Assembly: GCF_963676685.1 (NCBI RefSeq)
Contig: NC_092349.1
Coordinates: forward strand, 41,617,426 to 41,681,425
Length of the DNA: 64,000 nt
Direction of reading: 5' to 3'
Origin: Mytilus edulis
Taxonomy: Eukaryota; Mollusca; Bivalvia; Mytilida; Mytilidae
Shown piece after piece: positions 46,820-64,000 of the stretch. Position 1 is the first letter of the stretch, and each line of letters starts with the position of its first letter. Both the position numbers and the translations under genes were made by a program. The notes under the pieces were generated by a model that did not search any database, was not told where the DNA came from, and was given only the letters and a program-made list of their open reading frames with translations.

Positions 46820-48180
46820 GAAATGTATAAAAACCTGGCAGTTAATCGTCGTTGTGCTTTATCATCGAGCAAAAAATGTTGTTAACACAAATAATTTGCT
46901 CAAACACAATAACAGTTAATGTTGTGCCTAATCATCGAGCAGAAAACTTCGCTACCTATTAACAAATCGCTTTTTTCACAACACCTATCTGATAAAATCA
47001 TTTACACAACAATACAGCTTGAAGACTAAACAATACTAAAAATTCATCAACAACACATTATTAACTTTGGTCTTTTCTCCTTTGCAACAAAGGCTGTTAT
47101 GAATTATTTCTGTTAATCAACTTGCATAATCTACCAAAAGATATGGAAATTTTAGATAATCTTTTAGAGAAACAATTATTAAATGCTGTTTGATATCATT
47201 TGAACTGCCAAGTTTGTCATAGAAACAATTGTATAAATAGATATTTGGAAAAATAAATACTTCTCAATACACCAACAATATTTCACATTATAACAGTTTA
47301 ATCTGCCCGATGAAATGGCAAAAATTGAGGTACAATAGGGTGGGTTCTTCAAATCGTAAAACAAAAAGGTTCAATAACAAACTTTTATGAATGTAATGTC
47401 ATGAATGCCGAATTTGATATGTTTATTTTGGACACTAGGAACTTTAATTTTGGCAAAGTCAACTGACCATAACGCAATGGTTTTAAATACTGTGGCATGC
47501 TAGTGAAATGCTTTGTGGTGTAATTTTTAGAGCTGAGTACATTACTTTTATGTTTTAAAACTATAATTTTAATCTTTAAAGATAATTTTTCAATTGAATA
47601 AAAGTTTAGGAGATTCATCAATGTTTTCTTTGTTTATCAATATTTATAAATATACTTAATAAATTCTTAAATAGTAATAATGAATGCTAACACCTCAATA
47701 AATATCTACAATTACTACGTAAATGGCGATTTATATACAAAATAACTCCCCTAGGGGTCAATGAAGCAATGTCTCAATGCCACAGTATAATGGATGAAAC
47801 GGTCATATGAGCTGGGCCTCATTAGATCACATGACCGTTTCAATAGGTAGGACTCACAAAACACAAACATTTCATCTATATACACACTTGAACGAATGAA
47901 CAAAGTACAAAATGACCTGACATTAATTTCTCGTGATGCATGTAATTTGCATAATCGACATCCGAAGACTATTCTAATAAATCACACATAAAATAGATAG
48001 CACATAGCGCGTAACAAACAGGATTTCTTGAAGACTGACACACAATTTCTATCGAACAACTACACAGTGATTCAAATCGACAACAGGAACAGATAGTCCG
48101 CACTTTTTTCGAAAAAAATTGGATAATGCGAATATTCTGCCGGAACGGTAATGGGTAGTTGCACACTTCCGGTAGTCCTT
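46820..48180. other. Intergenic AT-rich DNA, with a small hairpin at 47796-47841
   Basis: No gene recognised. TGAAACGGTCATATGA and TCACATGACCGTTTCA form a near-perfect inverted pair with a 14-16 base loop. A duplicated phrase TCATCGAGCA occurs at 46862 and 46931. Confidence 0.5.
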
Positions 48181-48215
48181 GTATTATACAACAGAGTCAA
48201 TTATATAGCTACTAA

Positions 48216-48422
48216 ATGGCGATGGAACTGTTTACCTATATTCCTTATCTATATGGGTCGTATCCTGAGTTTGGCGGAACTGTAAATAATATGACGAGTT
48301 ATTTAACAGTAGATCAGCTAGACGTTGAAGGAAGCGATCAACGTTCTGCATGTTCTGTACATCACATGCAAATAAGTCAAGTCCGCATGAAAAGAAGCAT
48401 TCATGAACTTTTTAGCAGCTAA
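48216..48422 (+). CDS. Hypothetical small ORF, 68 codons
   Basis: Not recognised. ATGGCGATGG gives a strong start context. The translation (beginning MAMELFTYIPYLYGSYPEF) has mixed composition and no signal or membrane segment. No splice-linked partner found. Chance remains likely. Confidence 0.2.
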   Translation: MAMELFTYIPYLYGSYPEFGGTVNNMTSYLTVDQLDVEGSDQRSACSVHHMQISQVRMKRSIHELFSS

Positions 48423-48429
48423 TCATCAA

Positions 48430-51400
48430 CGTATAATATATAATTTATGCAATCTTCTATGTACTACAATAACCACAATCTATAGCAAGCACACACAAAT
48501 ACATATATATTATACGAAAATAAACAAAAAATGTTAAAATAAACATGAGCTCTTCCAAGTAGATTCAGCAACATGAGCTTTGCATAAATAAAGAGCATTT
48601 AAATTCCAAATTCCAAGAAATATAGGTAATCGCCATTTTAATCCATTCCAAAGGACTCATATTTAGGGATGACAAAATTGGACGGAGCTTTTATACATGT
48701 CCTTCGCAGGTAACATCTTGGATTCATCTTTTTCGTCCAATCTTTTCAGAAGAAGTTTGGATAGTCTGAAAATATGACGAACACATTAAGCATTCGTTGA
48801 GTAATTTGTTAGTTAAGTTAGCTAGGTGTGTTGACAGTACATGCTTCCTAGACATGACACTATCTCTGCACCTGCACATAAATAAGCATCGAAAGTAACA
48901 GAAACCTAATCAATTATTCTTTAGTTTAAGAAAATACATTTATGAAAGCTCATTTTCCTTTTAATAGCAATCTATGAAGCTGCTATTCTGACATTGATCA
49001 TGCCATTTCACATCTTTACTGTGCATTAAGTTCCCCTAAACATTTTTTTCGGCAAGCACATCTTCAATGCAAAAGACGAGTAATGGAATGTTGGAAACTG
49101 TTGTTACAAATGGAATTTTTAAATCAGAAATTATATCAAAATGAAATTGTAAATTCTCATTTTATGGCTCTTTTTAGCAAGTTGTGGATTTTTTAAAGAA
49201 AAGTTTGGGCCATAAACTTCAGATATTTATCTATCATCTCAATCCTTCCAAGTATGCCTGTTATCTATGATGATTTATTTCCTACAATCTTATTTTAATC
49301 TACCAGATATGTAAATCGTCAACCTTCGTCTACATTTTGGTATCATTAAAACAATAAATGCATCAAATAACGAAAACTTCCTGTGGTCTATAGGCATTTT
49401 CATTTTTTAAAAAGAGTCCCAATCCAATAACTCTCCCCTTTACGTGTTCCTTTAAACAAATGATACCAATGTTTAGGCCAACGACACATGTTTCTAGAAG
49501 AACCCCATTATAGAAACAGGACTTTACAAGTTTGATTTTGAGCAACAACACCCTTTGTGTCTAGCTTTCATACGATTCTTAAACTCAAAATACCTTCAAG
49601 GAAAATACAATTATTGTTTGTATTTGACAATATGTTCAAGTTACTATTCTTGTGAGTACTTTTGTAGCTGCATCATAACTGACGTATACTTTGTCTTGTG
49701 TCAAATCTATTCAACAAATAGAACACTTACAAGAATGGAATTAACTTTTCTACAAGTGAAAAGCAGGTAAGGGTAGTATTTCAGAGACTGGGAAGGGAAA
49801 GCAGACATATACAGATAATCATTTCCAAAAAGTACCGGAAAGGAATGATAGACAAAAAAGGCTAGTTCTTCCAAAGTGCAAGGTATTGGGAAAAGATGAC
49901 AGGTAAATGGGCCAGCATTTCATAAAATGGAAATTACTGGTAAGGAATGAAAAGACAGTCTTTCCAAATTCGTAGATAGTTAGATGAGGAAAAGCTTGAC
50001 ACACTGGTTGAAAAATTATAGTTTTGCTCATGAGCATTTATTAGTAAAGTACCAAGGCTAGAAGGAAAGTACAGGGTCATTAAAATGCATGAATATAGGT
50101 GCAAAAATTAAATTTTAAGCTCATTCATTAACATTCCATGCAAAATCAAATGCAACAAAGAGATATTATATTCATGGTGTAACATGCAAATAAAACAAGA
50201 ACACAAAAGTTAACCCAATCTTGTAAGTGAAGAAAGCACAATGGTACTTTATTTTTTGTATATATTTTAAACAGCATAACTAATTATTGTATTTTTGTGT
50301 TAACTTAGTCATACATTTGTACTGTAATCTGAAATGTATCTCACTTGCAACATACATTTGATTATACCCTTGAAGTCTTGATAATATCAAATGACTGCTT
50401 CTTTCTTTTGTTTGTTTTTGTATTTGAAAATAAGTGTGTGAAATGCATGAAATAGCTTCTATTTTATTCCAATACATCAATTTTTAACTGATTTTTAGCT
50501 TTAGAGTGTTTTCAATGTGTTTTATTTAATGAATAAGTATTTATGCTCATTAAGTTAAACTTGCAAGTTGTATACAGATGTTCTTCTTTCCCATACTCAA
50601 TTTTTTCATTTGACTAAACCTAATTCACCACATATTCTTTATAATAGCATTGACTTCAATCTCATGCATGATTTAAAATCAAAATATGTATCATAATATA
50701 TATATAATCTCTAGTTGTAAAAAAAATGTATTGAACTTAAAGAGATTAAAGTACTTTATTTTAGAATATAAAGAAAAAAAATAGTAATTCTTTTTTTTCT
50801 TCATGTGTATACATTTTAGTGGTAGACCTGTCACTCCAATACCTTTTTTCAAACTCTTATAGCAAGTTTGTCACAATTACCTTATGATCAAAAGTTCAAA
50901 TCATGAACGTAAAGAGCCAAATGAAACATTTTGTGTGCTTATAAGTATGTTTATTTACTATATCTTCCTTACTTCTGTATGTATAAAATCTTGTAATGGG
51001 GACTATTTAAATTGACAATACTAATCTTTGTATTTTAATCCATCCTTCATGTTACATAATTTAGTTTCAAACATGAAATACAGAGAAGGCTTTGTAAATT
51101 AGGAAAGCATATCTATATATTCCTTTATACATATATAAATGTTCAACATATATAGAATAATTTTAAAACAAATACACAAGCATGCACAATAAAATTAAAT
51201 CCATGCAATACATGAATAAAGCAAGTTCATGTCCCAAATAATTAAATGAATCTGGTTTGTAAACTGTTATGGAAGATGTGTATTTGTTTTAACTCGTACT
51301 TAGAGTTATTGATAAGATCACATATTAGTAATGACTATATACAGTGGCAAGCCACACATCAACAAGATATTTTTATATTACTGCTAACATGTAGTCTACC

Positions 51401-54304
51401 TGGCAGAAAAGGAGAAGGCAAAACACACCATGCAATTTTTGTATACTTTAATTTATAAAAGATTTTTTCACAATAATATATTCTATCATTTAATTATTGC
51501 AAAAAGTACCCTCAATACAATTTCATCATGTAGATATTATGGAATGTAACTTGGACAGCACACACACTTTGTGAATGGTTTGGACACCTACCACAACCTT
51601 TCATTTTTATACTGCCAATATTTAAATGTCCTTCATTGGTGACATAATCAATGAATAAAAGATAATGAAAACAAAAATGAGAATATTTCAATCCAAGAAA
51701 ATATCAAATGAAATATTGTGGAAGTTGTCCAGCAACAGTAACATATAATAATGGTAAATTCAAACAAAATATGAAATTATGAGTAATTTACTGTAGTATG
51801 TTTTCTAATTAAAAGAGTAAAATATCAAAATATAGACATGACAAATAATGCCACATTTTCAAGTGTTTTGCAGCTTTCATATTGTTTTTTAGGCAACAAA
51901 TTTTGGTGGAAATTTTCTTAGACTGGACTACATTTCTAAAGAAAATTCTGCATTACTGAAATTATTATATATCAGAAGGTATGCTGAAGTTTTGCAGATA
52001 TGTTTTATACAGCTGCACACAGATTAACTAAATAAGAAAGTTGAATATAGCAAGAGAAGCTTATAACTTTGATCATGCAAGATAACCTGTGATCACTACA
52101 GTTAAATTTCATATTGACAAACTATTTTGAAAACCTGACAAACTTCAGGTAAAAATTAGTTTTGATTGGATTTCTTAAAGTAGAAAAATGTAGAGATCAC
52201 TAGAAAGGCATATATACAATTATTATTGTTACCATTTTTGTTGTCAATTTGCTGTGTAAACCAGTTAAGTTTTAGTCCACTGAAAAATTTGTCTTACAAT
52301 TATGGAATTTTGCTTTATAAATTCGAAACTAAAATTATATATGCCTGTGCAATGCTGAAATTTTCATAACAACTGAAATTTTGATTGAAAAGATAAAAAA
52401 CTATCTAACCCTTTAAATAATGAAAAAAGGAATGAAAAACTATATAAACAATCTGGATATTATAAAATGACAGTATTGACATTATGAACTTGGTTCAGCA
52501 ATGCAGAAAGCACTTATCATAGAGGTATCATAAAAATAATGTTAACTTTATTCAAGTTACATGTACAAGTTGTAAGCATGTGGCTACAGTCACCTTTACC
52601 TTGTCTTTGATAAGCATTACTGCTGCACAAGATTGAATGTGAAATAAGCAACCTTATATATTCACATGGTTTATTATTTAGTTTCACTGTCCATCCAAAA
52701 ACGTTAATTACTCATGTTTATAGATTTAAATATTGTATTCCAATATTAACGTTCTTGGTTTTGTTATTTAATTAAATGGCCTTTACCACTAATGCATTCC
52801 AAACAAAGCCCTTTTTACACCAATAATATTATGCTTAAGGAATTAATGCGTCTCTAACTTTTGGTTTTCTGTTAGTATTTGGTGTAGAAATAAGGTGCCA
52901 AGTCACAAGACACATGTGTAGTGTAGTTAGAATGGACAGTGAAAAGATTCAGTATTCAATGTTAATGTAGTCACAAGTTAAAATCTGTAATAGACAATCT
53001 ATGTTTAAATAAATAAAAACACTAATAAAAACTTTGTCCTAACTGTTGAAATAACTTTGTCACTACTAATACCAAGCAGGATTCTAAGGTATAGTTTCAG
53101 GAGTTTGCTTATGAACATATACTATAATTTCTATAATTTTAATCCCCTCCCCCATTTTGTTCCTCTACAAATATTTAATTTTTTTTTTGTATGTAATCTT
53201 ATATGTATTGATCATGCTATATGTCCAAACATTAATAATTTTTGAAACCATTTTACTATTTAAAATTTTTTTTTTGACCTGCAACAAAGTGCAACCAAAG
53301 AGAGATTAAAGCATATGTTCATATGAACTAGTCTTTTAAAAGCAAAACCTCACCATACAATCACACATCACCAGAAAAAAAATGACAAAGACATGCATGA
53401 AAACAAAACAAAAACAAAGATGGCATTCAAAGTATGTACTATATATGTTGAACACCTTATATCTTATTGTCATTTTTACAACATTCACAAAAAAGTTCTA
53501 ACTAAAATTCACTTTAAAAATGGAGCTCAAAGCTCTGCATTTTAGTCAGAATAAATAACTTAGATAATAAGTTTCATTGTATGAAATCACCAAACTTTAA
53601 TGAATTTAAATGGATTTGTATGACAGAAATTGTAAATTATTTGATCTCTGCTTGGTTTTAGTAGTGGCCCTCTCTAAATAAATACAATATACTATTTCGG
53701 ACAATGAGTTTACAGATACAATGTTTATGACAAAATGAAATATAACAACACACACTCACACATTATGATGAAATTCTTGGAAATACTTTATCACATAAAG
53801 TAAGAAATGGGGAAACAAATCATAGCATGGCAACTTAAAAATAAATAAAATAGTTCAGATTTTTGGATTATTGCTATAGAGTATTATCACCAATTTGATT
53901 TTATAGTACCACAGTAATTTGGTGAAAGTTACTTTCTAACTTTAAGGCCATCCATTATTAATATTGAAAAATTAAAACTTGGGTAATTTAAAACAAGAAT
54001 GTTTTAATAATACGATTGAAATTGATGTTTCTTTTAAAGAAGTAAAACCAACTGAAAAATCAATAATATTTTATATTAAGAACTTTGATAAATAAAACAA
54101 TTCCTTTTTTTTTCAAAAATGTTTCTGGACAAAATATTAATATGACAACAATAAAGAATTGGAATCAATAATTTCCTGATATTAATGAGATTAAGTCAAT
54201 GCTATTTCTGTGGTAATCAGGTTATTTTGGGGCAGGAAAACAATGGTTGTTGGGGAGATGCATGACAAGGTAGGAACATGTTTAAAATCTAATGGGAACA
54301 ATCA
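48430..54304 (-). other. Repeat-poor AT-rich stretch 3' of SERCA, possible long 3' UTR
   Basis: I found no gene and, unlike the rest of the window, no copy of the interspersed repeat families A-G. It directly follows the SERCA stop in the direction of transcription. Minus-strand AATAAA (TTTATT on plus) occurs many times, so the cleavage site cannot be placed. A long 3' UTR is inference. Confidence 0.35.
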
Positions 54305-63532
<9,228 letters not shown>

Positions 63533-63534
63533 CT

Positions 63535-64000
63535 ATGTTTAAATTAAAAGAATGAAGTCAATAAATAAATAATAAACATTGGTTTATTCATCTACAAAAT
63601 AAATGGGGAATGTGTCAGATGCCCCCGCTTGCATATCATAATATAAAGTTATAATGGAACACATGAAGAACTGTAAAAGCTACCTAAATTTGTACTTGAT
63701 TTGAGTTTTTTTGGTAATAAGTATTGTGTACAAGTTTCAAAACATTTGGTGGAGGCATACTTAAGTTAAAAATAACAGTAATTTTTCATTTATAAAGTGG
63801 CATAACTCTAGAACAGATAAAGTGACGCCACTGAAACTCAATCTTAATCTGTGTTTTGTTAACTCTAGAACAGATAAAGTGACGCCACTGAAATTCAATC
63901 TTAATCTGTGTTTTGTGATAAATAGCAATGTGTTTAAGTTTCAAAACATTTTTTGAGGCAATCTAAAATAAGTAAACGGAAACTAAAACATCAGCATTTT
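63535..64000. repeat. SERCA intron with a 57-bp tandem duplication
   Basis: TAACTCTAGAACAGATAAAG begins at 63803 and again at 63860, with one substitution (GAAACTCAAT / GAAATTCAAT) between units. No exon seen to the window edge. Confidence 0.9.

Overview
This is an AT-rich piece of an animal nuclear genome with long introns and many interspersed repeats. The two recognisable genes have invertebrate architecture, and many repeat families look like those I associate with marine bivalves, especially mussels. The bivalve assignment is pattern recognition, not a search result.

Layout. (1) 3,207-27,347, plus strand: the last ten coding exons of MED15, a Mediator complex subunit. All reading phases match across exon junctions and the end is a TGA plus an AATAAA signal. 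The 5' exons lie left of the window. Its introns hold foldback elements, a 161-bp satellite, a tandem array that copies a splice donor six times, and several large repeat families. (2) 27,600-45,900: intergenic repeat-rich DNA with a divergent satellite, two tRNA-derived SINE copies, a decayed Penelope-like retroelement (34.8-37.8 kb), and a Mutator-like DNA transposon (37,824-40,395). The transposon has a two-exon FLYWCH+MULE transposase that looks intact, and arrays of a 13-bp motif at both ends in inverted orientation. (3) 45,900-54,300: mostly featureless AT-rich DNA with two weak small ORFs; the right part may be the 3' UTR of the next gene. (4) 54,305-63,532, minus strand: the last eight coding positions of a SERCA-type Ca2+ ATPase gene, from the end of the P domain through TM5-TM10 to an extended hydrophobic C-terminus. 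The 5' exons lie right of the window.

MED15 and SERCA converge tail to tail, separated by about 27 kb. They have unrelated roles (RNA polymerase II transcription; ER calcium pumping) and nothing suggests joint regulation.

The most notable observations are: a U12-type AT-AC intron in SERCA with near-consensus 5' splice site and branch point; two tandem 134-bp versions of the SERCA exon for luminal loop L7-8 and TM8, which must be mutually exclusive to keep frame; a 67-bp minisatellite spanning a MED15 exon/intron boundary so that 5' splice-site-like sequences are repeated downstream of the real one; and the motif-array FLYWCH-MULE transposon.
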